Shown one piece after another: positions 46,370-59,354 of a stretch of DNA of 64,000 nt. The DNA is from Gigaspora rosea (Eukaryota; Glomeromycota; Glomeromycetes; Diversisporales; Gigasporaceae). The notes beneath the pieces are model-generated. The model worked only from the letters and a program-made list of their open reading frames with translations, was not told the DNA's origin and did not search any database. Location: NCBI GenBank assembly GCA_003550325.1, contig QKWP01000040.1, positions 399,856-463,855 of the forward strand, read 5' to 3'. Within the stretch, counting starts at the first letter, position 1; each line of letters begins with the position of its first letter. Made by a program: the position numbers and the translations under genes.

Positions 46370-48330
46370 TTAAGCGAGGGGGATGACGTTACTTAAATAT
46401 CAACTAAAAACGGCCTAAGCTTTACAAACTTGTACAAAGCAAGTTTTTCAGTTACCAAATTCAGGTCATTTGAACTCAATTCGGGCTCATTTGAACCAAT
46501 TGGGTTCATTTGAACCTAACCGGCTTATTTGAATCCAAACCGGGTTCATTTAAGCCAATTCCGGTTCATTTAAACCCCAGCTGGGTTTATTTAGCTTTTA
46601 TTTAAAATTTAAACCCAGACCAATTCCCAGAATAAAATTTGAAATTTTACTTCCGGATACTTAGGCCTAAGAGTCAAAAAAATCAGAAACCCATTCTCGG
46701 GAAAACGCCCGGGCTCTGAGGGTTAGTTTTTATTTTTCGTTATCCAATTCGTCAGATTATTATCATACCTCCGAAAATTCCCGCTGTCCTATAGACAATC
46801 ACGAAATGTTTCGATATCCGATATCTCTTAAACATTTTCCGATTTTAATGCCAACTAATTTATGATAATCAATAGATAGTTTCGAACTATATTCATTAAA
46901 TATCATTAAACTAAACATTATTATACTTCTTTTAAAAGAATTAGGCAAAAAAAAATTTGAGGGTTTTTGAAAAATTTGGGTCGGCAGGTAATGCTAATTC
47001 ATGTATATTTACAGCCTATTCGCATAAATTTTGTAATTTACCACACAAATATAAAGGGTATTTATTAAACCATTTTCAAACAAACCAACCAACTTTACCA
47101 ATATCTACTACTTAATTTTATTCTACTTGCATAAAGAACCTTTATTAGCTAATAAGTTGTTCGAATTCATGAATATTTATGAACCATAACGAAGGCACAA
47201 ATACAATATGCGCCATAACATGCAATTCCATGATCGAAGGGATACCATTTAATAGACCATAAAGAAATTATAGGAGCTTTAAAGCAAGTGGTACGATTAG
47301 GGCGCCGCATTTTCGTTTGTAATAGTACAAATTAACACTGAACATATATACATTACACTTGATAATGAATCAAAATTGGTTATCCGAATAATATAACGGT
47401 TAAACCATGTGCATATTTATCAACCCTAATGTGCACTTAGTGAAAATACCCTAAAAGTTTTCTTCATCATATCTAGCACTGTAATGTACTAATTACTGTT
47501 CCTGGTTTCGCGCAACAGCTACTTTAAAAATCGAAAAATCTACTAGAATCTGCAGATTTTTGTGATTTGCATGGCATCATGATCTGAAGAGGACAAGTAA
47601 CACATATATCAAATTTTCTACTGTAGGAATCAAAATTCTCGATAAAATTTTTTTTATCGGAATTCTACAAAATTGTAAAATTCAAATAAAAAAAATTTCA
47701 TTGAGATTAGTTGGGTGGTTATCAAGAAAACTTTGCTTAATATCAAAAAAAAAAATTGTTATAGGCGTAAAAATTTTCTCTAACTTTGAGCGAAGATTTC
47801 TCTGCAATATCTAATCAATCTGAACTAAAAAAAAATTTTTTATTTAAATTCGCAAAGTTCTAGAATTCAATAAATTTTTTATCAATATTGTTTTTGGTAC
47901 AGTAGTTGTCGAAAATTCTTCAAAATAATTGTGTTACAGTACACGAATTCGGATTGGAAATTCTTGGAAAATTTGGCGTATGTTATGTTTTATTATTACG
48001 TAATGAAGTTTTTCTGAATTACTTATATTGTTCGGATACATAATTACCCGTACTCCCGAAACCGGTTGCTATTTTTGTGCTTCTATGTTCTCTCCCAAAC
48101 ATTCGAGCATGTCGAAGCACCTGTAATTAACAAATTTATATAAAAAAATACTCCGTTTGCTTTAAACAAAGTTTCTCACCAACCAAAATAGGATAATAAA
48201 AATTTTAAGTATATCATTGTATTTCTTCTGCAGTCCGCAGTAGGAATAATTATTTCATGGAATTTATTTTCCGGATTTTATATATAAGAACACAAAATCT
48301 TAGCACATGATAATCGAATTCAAGGAGAAA
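46370..48330. other. Gene-free stretch with a 20-22-bp tandem motif
   Basis: 46461-46600 holds about seven units of GGTTCATTTGAACCAATT type, most of them palindromic at TTCATTTGAA. 46980-47180 resembles satellite A. 47640-47960 has AT-rich inverted words as at 26.5 kb. The last 300 bp are the P450 upstream region. Confidence 0.5.
48277..48288 (+). promoter_or_regulatory. TATA-like box of the P450 gene
   Basis: TTTATATATAAG lies about 50-60 bp before the ATG at 48337. In AT-rich DNA such a match can arise by chance; placement makes it plausible. Confidence 0.35.
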
Positions 48331-48336
48331 GCAAAC

Positions 48337-50625
48337 ATGGAAAAAATAATTGAAATTTTATTGGGCGACATCTATATTCAATCATTTATTTTAGGATTAA
48401 CTTTAGCAGCATTTTTCTCCAAATTGTCGGGGAGGACTAGACTAGTTAGTTTTTTTTTTTACATTAATATTAATACATAACTACCGGTACGTTATTATTA
48501 ATATAAATGATGATTTTTTCTTAGAATGAACCACCCCTAGTTTATTATCGATTTCCAATTATCGGACATACTTGGAGTTTTTTGACGGATTGCGATAGGT
48601 TAATTTTAGAATCTCAAGAGAAGGTTTTTATTTATTTTTTTTTTTTTTTAAAAAAAAAATAATATATCATGAAATAAAAAAAATAAATATTTCTTTCGCG
48701 ATTTAATAATTGGATTTCTTAATAGTATGGAGAGACATTTTCATTATATGTATTCGGTCAAATAATGACCATAGTCGGAAAGGAAACAACTCATGAAGTA
48801 TTGAGAAAAGATCAAGATTTTAGTTTTCGTGAAGGCTTTAGAAATGTAATTGAAAATTTCTTTAACAAACACAATATTCCTCCAAATATTATATTAAATT
48901 TTAAATCATTTTGTCAATTTTAAAAACAGCGAGTTCCGATGCATCTGATATTCAAACATGTTACGAATCCAGAGAAAAATACTAAAATAGTAAGAGACTA
49001 TATCGCAGGGAAATTAAAACATCTCATAAGTAGACTACAAAAAAATATTCTTAAGGCAATGGATCTTTATATTGGTGAATGTGTTGGTAAGTTTTTAAGC
49101 CTTCAACTTTCAGGTTTCTCATGCAATATTTAAAAAGAATTTATTTCTTGTTAGAACCGAAGGTTATTCTTGATCCACGTAAAACTTTCACATGTATTAT
49201 TGCAATTCCAGTTGCTAACATTATTGTTGGTGAAGTATGTATATGTGTTTTTTTTTCTAATTTTTTATTGAAAATTTTTTGTCATTAACTTAAATACTCT
49301 TATAATAAAAATTAGGATTGTTACAATAATGAGGATTTATTAGAAACTTTTAGAGACTTAACATTTTCAATTATAAAAATGTTTTGGATACCACCAATAT
49401 TATCTTTTATACATCCCTGGCTTCATCAACAATTTGTCACGTAAGTTTATTTTACTTTTTTTGAAATAAAAGATCTTAACAATTTTGAATTCGTTTTTCA
49501 CATATTATAAAACATAAATTATTTATTTCTTTATTATCTAACAGAATTCCTTTAAGGTTTGGTTGGAATCCGATTTCAAAACATAGAAAAATAATTATCA
49601 ATCGTATTAAGCCAATTATAGAAAAACGTCTTTATGATAAAAAGAGATTAGGTGAAGCTTGGGTTGCTCCAGTAAGTTATCTATAAAATATATTTATCAT
49701 TATATGAACGTTTAAATATTTAACACTTTTTTTAATTAAAAAATATAGTTAGATGCATTACAATGCTTTTTAGATGATCCTGAAATAACCCCTGATCTCG
49801 ATCCAAATCTTGTAAATTATGATTGTATTGCTGATGCAATTGGTGGTCTTATTTTTGCCGCTATGGGAACTACGTCTAATGGTTTTACTCATGCTTTATA
49901 TGGTTTGTCATATTCTATTTTCATTATAAAATATTTTTTTCTATTTTACTTATATTTTGTTTGACATTTAGACTTGGTAGAAAGAAAACATAGATATTGG
50001 CAAGAATTATATCAGGAGGCACAGGAAATTAACAAACAGCGTAATGGAAATGAACTTACAACTGATGATATTGCTAGAATGATAAAACTAGATAGCTTTG
50101 TTAAAGAATCTTTGAGATTATCTAGTCCTATAGCTGGTTTGTCACACAAATGTATTTCTAAATCTTATTATACATTTGCTAATGGATATCAAGTTCCAAG
50201 TGGTAATCTTTTTTTTTCTTGGTAGCTATTCTTTTAATTTCAAGGTAGAACAATTCTCATGCTCATTTCTATTACTTAAAATTATAGGTCGTATAGTTAG
50301 TGTAAACTATCGTGATACAAATAATGATGAAGAACTTCAAGGTCAAAATCCTACAGAATTTCGTGCATATCGTCATCTGGAACATAATTCTCCTGCAACA
50401 AAACTTGAACGTAATTTTTTGACATTTGGAGGTGGAAAACATGCATGTCCGGGTAGAGCTTTAGCTGTCAATGAGATTAAAGTGTTATTACACAAAGTTT
50501 TGTTAAAATATAATGTTAGAACTGATAATGAAGAAATTGGACCTAAAAGAAGATATTTTGGTCCACTTCCTGCTCCAATAAATGTTGGTCTAGTGTTTGA
50601 GACAAGAGAGGAGACCATAAATTAA
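48337..50625 (+). CDS. Cytochrome P450 monooxygenase, ten exons, 512 aa
   Basis: A haem-thiolate monooxygenase, probably ER-anchored, substrate unknown. Exons by GT-AG inspection: 48337-48444, 48525-48623, 48726-48845, 48930-49086, 49155-49234, 49316-49440, 49545-49671, 49749-49902, 49972-50202, 50288-50625. They total 1,539 nt in one frame, the usual P450 length. Introns are 68-104 bp. Residues about 10-30 form a hydrophobic anchor. VYYRFPIIGH (about 43) is the proline-rich hinge. The I-helix reads GGLIFAAMGTTS (about 304-315), with glycine where most P450s have an acidic residue. K-helix ExxR is ESLR (369-372). The haem loop is FGGGKHACPG (447-456, Cys454). Intron 3 is the least certain, but retaining it puts a stop in frame. 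No neighbouring gene suggests a cluster. Confidence 0.88.
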
Positions 50626-50919
50626 GATTTAGAAATTATATTAGGAAGAATATTTTCATAGAAAATATTTTCCGGTGCAAAAAGATAGTTACACCAACCT
50701 ATTCATAAAATTTTTTTTTTAAAATTTAATATAAGTATTTAAATAACTTTATTTATTATATATGTTTTGAGAAATATTTTTTTATATAAATTTTATTAAA
50801 AAATTTTATTTCTATAAAAAATTTTGTTAATTACTTATTTTTTCAATTTGTTTAATACTAAAATATAAATATGATACTAAAATTAAAAAATTAATTTTAT
50901 TTATAGAGTAAATTTATTC

Positions 50920-51200
50920 ATTGCCCCATGTGATCGCCTTATATGTCGCTCTCCCAATCGAATTTCAAGATCAGGTGTAACGTTACACGATCAAAAAATT
51001 CAAACAAACGTTCGTTTTGTCAAAAATCGTCTATAACTTAAAATTGAGTATATGAAACTACACTTAGGATTCTAACAAAAAATTTCCTTGCAAAATTTTA
51101 CTATAAAAACTCCCCTCACCTCTATCCAATGAAAAAACGGGTTATTTTAATTGTTTTGATTTTACGTTACACCAGATTTTATATAAGGTTTTTTGCTGGT
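50920..51200. repeat. Diverged copy of the telomere-core MITE family, core lost
   Basis: AAGATCAGGTGTAACGTTAC near 50970 and its inverse ACGTTACACCAGATTTT near 51163-51182 form inverted ends. AAAAATTTCCTTGCAAAATT and CTATAAAAACTCC match siblings at 57.4 and 58.6 kb. The TTAGGG core is replaced by CTCCCCTCACCTCTATCC. Confidence 0.55.
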
Positions 51201-51960
51201 GAATTACTGTTGTTGTTGCAATCCGTACAGCGAAGCGTTTGTGTGGTGTACAGTGGTGTCTTTACGGCGTTTTTTTGGTGTAAGTATGTGGTATCTTTAT
51301 AGTGTTTGTGGGTATCTTTATAGCATTTTTGTAGTGTCTCTTGAATATGTTTTGTAGTTTTTTTTTTTTAATAAAAATATATTATTTTTTATTAGTTTTT
51401 TTTTAATAAAAATATATTATTTTTTATTGGTTTTTTTTTTAATAAATTATTATTCTTTCAATGTATGAAAATTTAGCTAGTATTTAATATTTAGGTGAAT
51501 TTATTTTTATTCGCTTTTTATTTAGTTATTTTTTTTTTATTTTTTTTACATTACATGTATTATTATTATATTATATATTTTAATAAATTATTTATAAATT
51601 ACATTGTTAAAATATAGTATAAATATTCGAATATATTCTTTTAATGTATGAAAATTTAGCTAGCATTTAATATTTAAATGAGCATATAGTAATTTATTTT
51701 TATTTGCTTTTGGCTATTACACCCCTGGTCTGCGCAGATTTATGCATTTTAAAAATCTTCGCAGAATTTATAAAAAAAATTTCTTTAAGTATAGTTGTAG
51801 GGTCACAGATCTTTGCAAATTTGTAATTATTGTTTTTTTTTAGAAATCTGCACAGATCTGAACCTAAAAAATTCTCCCGATATTGCATAGTACAAGCTTA
51901 TAAAAATGCATAATGATGGCAAAAATTTTTTTAAAAAAAATTTTTTTAATTTTTTTTTAC
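51200..51960. repeat. Gene-free stretch with short direct repeats
   Basis: GTGTCTTTA/GTATCTTTATAG units recur at 51255-51340. AATAAAAATATATTATTTTT recurs at 51370-51430. ATGTATGAAAATTTAGCTAG occurs at about 51461 and 51643. GGTCTGCGCAGATTT and AGATCTGTGCAGATTT-type ends (51727-51865) may bound a decayed MITE. Confidence 0.5.
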
Positions 51961-51966
51961 AAGCTT

Positions 51967-52308
51967 GTTAAAACACACCACTGGTGTTCAATACCAGTAT
52001 AAAGATCAATATCAAAAAAATAAACAAAAAAAAAAAACAAAAGTTATAACTGATAAATATTAAGTTAGAGTTAATAGTTAGGGTTAGGGTGAGGCATAGT
52101 ATATAGTAAAATTTTGCAAGGAATTTTTTTTTTAAAAAAAAAGGTGGTATCATAAATAAAATTTTGAGTTAGAAGGCATTTTTTTAAAAAAAAATACCAA
52201 AACAACAAAATTTTATGGTATATCTGATCTTTATATTATACTGCATTTCAAAAATTTGATTAGTAAAAATTATTATGGTATTGAACACCTGTGGTGCATT
52301 TTAGTAAT
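51967..52308. mobile_element. Telomere-core MITE, ~342 bp
   Basis: GTTAAAACACACCACTGGTG with TTCAATACCA at the left mirrors TGGTATTGAACACCTGTGGT and GCATTTTAGTAA at the right. The core TTAGGGTTAGGGTGAGG is at 52078-52094. A sibling in opposite orientation is at 58822-59166. Confidence 0.75.
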
Positions 52309-52309
52309 C

Positions 52310-52880
52310 TCATTTTTTTAAAAAATTAGATTTTTAAAAAAGTTATAATAAAATAAATTTACTATAAAATGATAATAAAAATTATTTCAAAATATAGCTT
52401 AGATCTTCCTTTATTTGATTATAAATAAATAATTGAAATTGAAGAACTTTTATATATAGACAAAAATAACTTTAGTTTTGGTATATTTATCTTTTTATAC
52501 TGAACAATATAAAAATAAATCTTAATATTTTTTTTAATATCTTTCTATATTCTAAATAAATATAATTATATAAAAAATATTTGCTTGATTTCTATTGACT
52601 CAGCCCATATTTATTTTTATATTTTGCTAACTATATTTTAAAAAATTATATTTTAAGATCTAGTTTTTATTTAAGTTTTAAACTTTTTTAATTTTTTTTT
52701 CAAGTTTTAAATCTAATTTTTCTAGTTTGAACCTTTTTAATAAAGTATTTTTAAATTTAATTTAGCTAATGTATTTATTAAGTTTTAAATTTTTAAATTT
52801 TTTAATTTTTTTGGTTTGTTTATATTAATAATCATTCTATTTGATAGGTATATTATATATAGTCTTGGTTCGATTCTGGT
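52310..52880. other. Gene-free AT-rich stretch
   Basis: TTTTAAATTTTTTAATTT-type low-complexity DNA; nothing recognisable. Confidence 0.7.
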
Positions 52881-53174
52881 ATGATTCCCCGAAAGTTAGT
52901 TACCTGTCAGCTCATTTTACCGACCCCATATTCCCGACAGAATGTTTCACCTACAGCACTTTTTGTTGACAGAATCTTTCCTCGACATACTATGTTTTCG
53001 ACATCCCCTTTTCTAGAAATTTCATATTTTTGACAAGACATTTATTTGACATGACATATTTCTAATTTGACTTTTCTCCGATACTAAGTTTTATTGAATG
53101 CACTTTTTCTGACAAGAACGATAAACCCAGTGATCATCACATTACGTGAAATCATGCAATACGTCATTTGTTTA

Positions 53175-55038
53175 GGCTGCTCCAATTTAAATCTATGTTT
53201 AACATAACCCCCCTCTAGATTGAGCAAATTATGGTGGGAGTTAAACAACATATATATATATATATAACTTTTAGATTCAAATTTCACTTTTCATATTACT
53301 AAAATGAACCCATACAGAAAGATCACCAAAATTAGAGTAGCTGCATGATACAGTCATGCTAAACCTTGGAACATTATATAAGTAAGTTAGAATTGATTGG
53401 TAAAATTTTATGAATCATAAGATTTTATAGAATTTTATTAATAAAATTTTATAAAATCTTATTATACACAAATTTTTATTAATTAATTCTAACTTTATGC
53501 ACTAAGTAAACATGTACAGCACCTAAAAATACATCAAATCGGCAGGGTTATTTTTATTTTACTTGAAATTTGGAGAATAGATGCATAATTTTGGATTTTT
53601 GATCAAAAAAGTCAAATTTAAGCATCTTTTCTCCAAATTTCAAGTAAAATAAAAACAAGACTGCCGATTTAATGTATTTTTAGGCTCTGAACAAGTTTAC
53701 CTAGTGAAATAAGTTAGAATTAATTAGTAAAATTTTATGAATAATAAGATTATATAGAATTTTATTAATAATATTTAATAAAATCTTATAATTCACAATA
53801 TTTTACTAATTAATTCTAACTTATAGCACTAGATAAACTTGTTCAGAGCCTGAAAATACATTAAATCGGGCGTCTTGTTTTTATTTTACTTGAAATTTGG
53901 AGAAAAGATGCTTAAATTTGACTTTTTTGATCAAAAATCCAAAATTATGCATCTATTATCCAAATTTCAAGTAAAATAAAAATAACCCTGCCGATTTGAT
54001 GTATTTTTAGGTGCTGAACATGTTTACTTAGTGCATAAAGTTAGAATTAATTAATAAAAATTTGTGTATTATAAGATTTTATAAAATTTTATTAATAAAA
54101 TTCTATAAAATCTTATGATTCACAAAATTTTACTAATTAATTCTAACTTATTTCACTAGGTAAACTTGTTCAGAGCCTAAAAATACATTAAATCGGCAGT
54201 GTTGTTTTTATTTTACTTGAAATTTGGAGAAAAGATGCTTAAATTTGACTTTTTTGATCAAAAATCCAAAATTATGCATCTATTCTCCAAATTTTAAGTA
54301 AAATAAAAATAACTCTGCCGATTTGATGCATTTTTAGGTGCTGAACATGTTTACTTAGTGCATAAAGTTAGAATTAATTAATAAAAATTTGTGTATTATA
54401 AGATTTTATAACATTTTATTAATAAAATTCTATAAAATCCCATGATTCATAAAATTTTACTAATTAATTCTAACTTATTTCACTAGGTAAACTTGTTCAG
54501 AGCCTAAAAATACATTAAATCGGCAGAATTGTTTTTATTTTACTTGAAATTTGAAGAAAAGATGCTTAAATTTGACTTTTTGATCAAAAATCCAAAATTA
54601 TGCATCTATTCTCCAAATTTTAAGTAAAATAAAAATGACTCTGCCGATTTGATGCATTTTTAGGTGCTGAATATGTTTACTTAGTGCATAAATTTAGAAT
54701 TAATTAATAAAAATTTGTGTATTATAAGATTTTATAAAATTTTATTAATAAAATTATATAAAATCCTATGATTCATAAAATTTTACTAATTAATTCTAAC
54801 TTCATGCACTAAGTAAACTTGTCAGCACCAAAAAATAAATATAAGTATATTCAGACTCAGACCAGTCTGTATAAAATTTAGAGGCTGAGTCTGGTCCGAT
54901 CCTGGACTGGACCTGAACCGGACCTATTCCGATCCTGGCCGGACCCAAACCGGACCTAATTATTTGTTGTTTAAGTCCCCACCCCTCTAAAAAATTTTGA
55001 ACTTGTAATGTTAAACAAAGAATTATATTGGAGTGGCC
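53175..55038. mobile_element. PIF/Harbinger-like element, 1,864 bp, TTA target duplication
   Basis: Ends GGCTGCTCCAATTTAAATCT and inverted GGCCACTCCAATATAATTCT are each followed by TTTAACAT, the same family as 22772-23023. TTA flanks both sides (53172-53174 and 55039-55041). The empty site in the 23.6 kb copy has one TTA. No transposase ORF; the interior is a palindromic tandem array. Confidence 0.8.
53380..54840. repeat. ~325-bp palindromic tandem array
   Basis: Four to five units recur with GTTTACTTAGTGCATAAAGT at about 54020, 54348 and 54674. Each unit holds two palindromes: one around TTTTATTAATAAAATTTT, one around TTTTTTGATCAAAAATCC flanked by CTCCAAATTT and TGCCGATTT. The first unit is in the opposite phase. 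Confidence 0.8.
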
Positions 55039-55419
55039 TTACTAGCACTATCAACTCGGCCTAAATTACTATCACCTAACCCTAACCCTAATTTAGGCTG
55101 AGTGCTTAATCATGTGATGTGATGAACACGAATATATCACTCTACCTATTTAAACGAAATTCTAATCGGAGAAAGATCTTGTCAGAAAAAGATGTCGGAA
55201 ACATGTCATGTCGAAAAATGTTCTTTCTGAAATACGTCATGTTAGTAAAATGTCTTTTTGAAAATATGTCCTGTCAAGGAAAAGGGAGGTCGAAACATGG
55301 TATGTCGAGGAAAGATTCTGTCAACAAAAAATGCTGTAGGTGAAACATTCTGTCGGGGATATGGGTCAGTAAAATGAGCTGGCGGGTAACGAACTTTCGG
55401 CGAATCAAGCAACAACCTC

Positions 55420-57340
55420 TTGGTTCTACTATTTAGAATAGAAGCTTTGGCATAGTTGTATAAGTTCACTCAGACAAATCCAAGGAACTAAAGAAATTAA
55501 AACACATTTGGCAAGTTCTAAGTAAGAAGATAGTGAAAATCTTTGATAGTACTAATAAATTAAAACTTTAAAAACTAGAGACTAAAAACCAGATAACCAA
55601 ATTCCAAGAATAAAAGGATCTACTAACTTGGCTATTGGAATTATACCAGAGAAAAAATCTATACTTTGAAAATAAGTACCAATAAAAAAATATAAGGTAC
55701 CTAATATTAAGGTAAATCAATCCATCTGGGCTAACAGTTTTAAACGTTTGAAAGAAATTAGTATCTCTTAACCATCTAGTAGACAAATTTGTCTGCTAAA
55801 GTTTTTTGGCCAATTTTTTGTAAATTTTATTAAAATATATCAATATTCTTAAGCTAGAATAAAAGTATACAACATGCTAGATGTTATATAATTCTTATCT
55901 TGCAAACCTTTTTTAACACTGTCCCAAAATCAACTAAAAAGAGTTAATCATTATATAGTATTTACAATCAAATTTAATAGTAAAAAGATACTATAATATG
56001 ACAATCATAAGAGATTTTTACAATTGTCACATAAAGGTACTTTTTATAATATGATATTAAAGTTGGTTAAAGATTCTTTATGACTCAAATGTTGGGTAAA
56101 ATAACACACTTTACAACTATTGTATGAACCTATGCCCTTAATTGAATTATTTCAAGTATGCTATATTGCACAATTGATTGTAATATATTGTTCAGATCTT
56201 TGAGAGTTATTATAATTGGTTAGAATAAGGATTTTTATAAAAATTTTTTTTAATATTTACTTCATCCAATTATTTTAGCAGACAAATTTGTTTGCTAAAA
56301 CAGACAGTTTAAGGGATAAGAACCAGAAACAAGATGGAAATGAGTACTAATATCAAACAAATCTTACAAGCAGTATTGAAAATCTTATGTTCTCATATAC
56401 TTATGAGAACATTACTTTTAATCTGAGAACATTTGCAAATTTAAGATGTTTTCTATGAAATTTTTTGAGAATATAAGTTCTTTATACAAATATATAAAAT
56501 ATAAAAATTATTTTTATTAATATAGCAGTTTAAAATATTTAAGCTTATAAATACTGTTATACTTGAGTTAGATTTCCACTAGGTATCCAATTTGAGTTTT
56601 ATTCATATATTTAAACAAGATAAATTTCTTTTTTTATATGTTTTTTTATATGTTTTATGTATTGAGTTATACCTTATTTTGGTTAAATTTCAAACATACT
56701 TTGAAAATAGAGTGATATAACTCAGGTATGACCAGTGTTTAAATTTAATATTCTTAAATTCTTAAAAAACATTGAAGTTTTTTTAAGAACATTAATATTT
56801 AAAATAAAATATTATAATTATTATATAATTAAACAATTATAACTTTTTTATTGCTATAATATAATAATCTGGTTTATACACTTAAGCAAATTATATACTA
56901 AATTTATAGTACTTTAAATACTAAAATTTGTTTACTAAATTATAATATATATAAATTATTTTTGTAAGGAGCATACCATTTATTATGTAATTTTTACTAT
57001 AGATATATAGTCAGAAGTAGTGATTACATCTATATATTATATTAATATATCAGAAATAGATAAAGTGATTACACTATACATGGATAGGAGTGGCTACTAA
57101 GTAAAAAATATTATATAATTAACAACATGCCCCTAACTATTAGTTTTTCTTTACAAATTTGCAAGAAAAACTTATATAGTTGCAAAAAATTAAATAATAT
57201 AATTAGTTTGATTAATTTTAGTATTTCAAGTACTACTAAAATTAAAAAGTTTCTATTTATAATTTTACTTAAGTCCAAACTAGGTTTATACAATAAAAAT
57301 ATATATAAAACTTATTTAAAAATAAGGTTTTATAATTTAC
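55420..57340. other. Gene-free AT-rich stretch with a TIR-like pair
   Basis: GTAGACAAATTTGTCTGCTA near 55780 and TTTAGCAGACAAATTTGTTT near 56275 are palindromic boxes that could bound a ~530-bp element. GAGAACATT words recur at 56395-56430 and 57680-57710. No credible gene. Confidence 0.45.
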
Positions 57341-57342
57341 CA

Positions 57343-57650
57343 CTATGGCGATGTACCACCACCCCTTGATCAACCAATTAGAATGCAGGATCAGGTGTAA
57401 TGTGAAATCGAAGCCATTACGATTTTTTTTCAAAAATCGGCTATAGCACAAAATTTTGCCTAACAAAAAAAATTTCTCTCGAAATTTTGGGTTAGCATCT
57501 CTTTGTTAAATCACCCTACTCTAACCCTATTTCTCACCCTAACACTATCCCTCACCCTCACCCTAACCCTAAACTAACGAATTAATTTATTGTTTTGATT
57601 TCACATTACACCAGATCTTATAGGGTGCAGTGTATCGCATATGCGAAAAA
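57343..57650. mobile_element. Telomere-core MITE
   Basis: GGATCAGGTGTAATGTGAAA (57387) is mirrored by GATTTCACATTACACCAGAT (57597). Outer GCGATGTACCACCACCCC and GGGTGCAGTGTATCGC also pair. The CCCTAA-rich core is at 57511-57574. Confidence 0.75.
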
Positions 57651-57715
57651 ATCAAAAATTCTTAAAAATAATATTTTATATAATGAGAACATTAAAAAAT
57701 TTTTGAGAACATTAA

Positions 57716-57880
57716 GGGCGCTGACATTTATTACCTAATATTCATTTACTATAGAGAGGCTTACCCCCACCCCCAGGTAAGATCTATAAATAGAATTTTG
57801 GCCAATCAAATTTAACTAAGATAAGATTTTTTTTGACCCTCCCCCACCCCTAAAATATTACCTAATAAATGTCATTGCCC
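57716..57880. mobile_element. PIF/Harbinger-like MITE, 165 bp, TAA target duplication
   Basis: GGGCGCTGACATTTATTACC and inverted GGGCAATGACATTTATTAGG ends are flanked by TAA. C-rich CCCCCACCCC blocks lie inside both ends, as in 29441-30366. Confidence 0.7.
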
Positions 57881-58464
57881 TAATTCTCTAAACTTAGTTC
57901 ACTTGAGAACATAATTTAAATCTAAATTTTAAGCACTAGGTGTAACTGTATTTAATTGTTAGTTGCAATAGAGAACAATTTAGCTGTTCTTGAATTATAG
58001 AAAGTTTGGATAATATAATTTATTAGTTTATCCATTCCCAGTTTGGTGAAATATAGACCTTATTATATAAACTTTGAAATACATATATTATTATAAATTT
58101 TAGATAACTAAACTTACTATGATAATAATTTTTGCAAACAAATTACTTAACAAATCTTTAGTTATTATAATTTTAAACTTTAGTGCTATATCTTAAAATT
58201 TTATAGTAAGAAATTTTTTGATCTATAAATTTACTATAGTAAAAAAGAATAATACATTATATTTACTATGTTTATTTATTTAAATATTTGAAAGATATAA
58301 AAAACTAAATATACAAGTTGGGCCAAGCAAATAACATCTCTATTATTATATAAAAAATCTCAAATATTAATTTTAAAAAAATACATGTATGAAGGTATAA
58401 TTTTATTATTATAATAACTTAGCTTTGTTTATATAGTTTAGTTAAATAATTGGATTTTATAATT

Positions 58465-58760
58465 TGGTAATGCACCCATCTGATAAACCAATAAGATTGT
58501 AGAATCAGGTATAATGTGAAATCAAATTAAATAGTGATTTTTTAAAAAATTGCTTGTGACTCATAATTTTGCTTATGTAACTACTCTTTGTGCTCTGACA
58601 AAAAAAATTTCTTGCAAAATTTTACTATAAAACATCTCTTTTTACATATTGATTACTCTTACCTCACCCAACCCTAACTAACAATAAAGAACAGGTTATC
58701 TTGGTTAGTTTGATTCATGCTACAAAGATCTTATAGAGTGCATTACAATATACTCACGCT
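58465..58760. mobile_element. Telomere-core MITE, diverged
   Basis: CACCCATCTGATAAACCAAT, GAATCAGGTATAATGTGAAA at the left and TTTGATTCATGCTACAAAGA at the right. The core CACCCAACCCTAACTAAC is at about 58665-58682. 57890-58460 before it is featureless AT-rich DNA. Confidence 0.6.
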
Positions 58761-58821
58761 AAATTATTAAATTCATATAAATTATATTTTTATAATTTTA
58801 TTATTAATATTTTTAAACAAG

Positions 58822-59166
58822 TTTACTAAAATGCACTACTGGTGCCAACACTACAATAATTTTCACCAATCACATTTTTTAAATACAGTATAACATAAAG
58901 ATCTTGTGTAATATAAATTTTTTGCCATTTTGCTATTTTTTTCAAAAATACCTTCTAACTCAAAATTTTATCTATTAAACCACCTTTTTTTTTAAAAAAA
59001 AAATTACTTGTGAAAGTTTACTATATACTATGCCTCACCCTAACCCTAACTATTAACTCTAACTTAACATTTATTAAATTCAATTTTTGTTTATTTTTTT
59101 GTTTATTTTTTTATATTGATCTTCATGTTACACCAAATACTAGTGTTGTACACCAGTGCGTTTTAG
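58822..59166. mobile_element. Telomere-core MITE, sibling of 51967-52308
   Basis: GTTTACTAAAATGCACTACT with GGTGCCAACACTA at the left mirrors TAGTGTTGTACACCAGTGCG and TTTTAGTAAA at the right. The core CTCACCCTAACCCTAACTA is at 59034-59052. Confidence 0.75.
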
Positions 59167-59354
59167 TAAATTTGTTTTAAATATATTAATTAAAAATAAA
59201 AATTAAGAAAGAAAATAAAAGTAAGAAAGAATAAAAAAGAGTGAGAAAGAGTGAGAAAAAGTAATGAGCGTAGTTGTTTTTTATGAACCTCTGAAATGCG
59301 TGACTAAAAACAGGTCACTGTTGCAATTTACTATAAAAAGGGATTTCACATATA

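Larger units (their letters stand above)
52880..55420. mobile_element. CCGACA-array element, second long copy, split by a nested insertion
   Basis: The left arm (52880-53174) and right arm (55039-55420) match the 23320-24025 copy almost word for word (CCCGACAGAATGTTTCACCT; TGATCATCACATTACGTGAA; CTCGGCCTAAATTACTATCA; CATTCTGTCGGGGATATGGG). The split falls in GTCATTTGTTTACTAGCAC of the intact copy. Confidence 0.8.
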
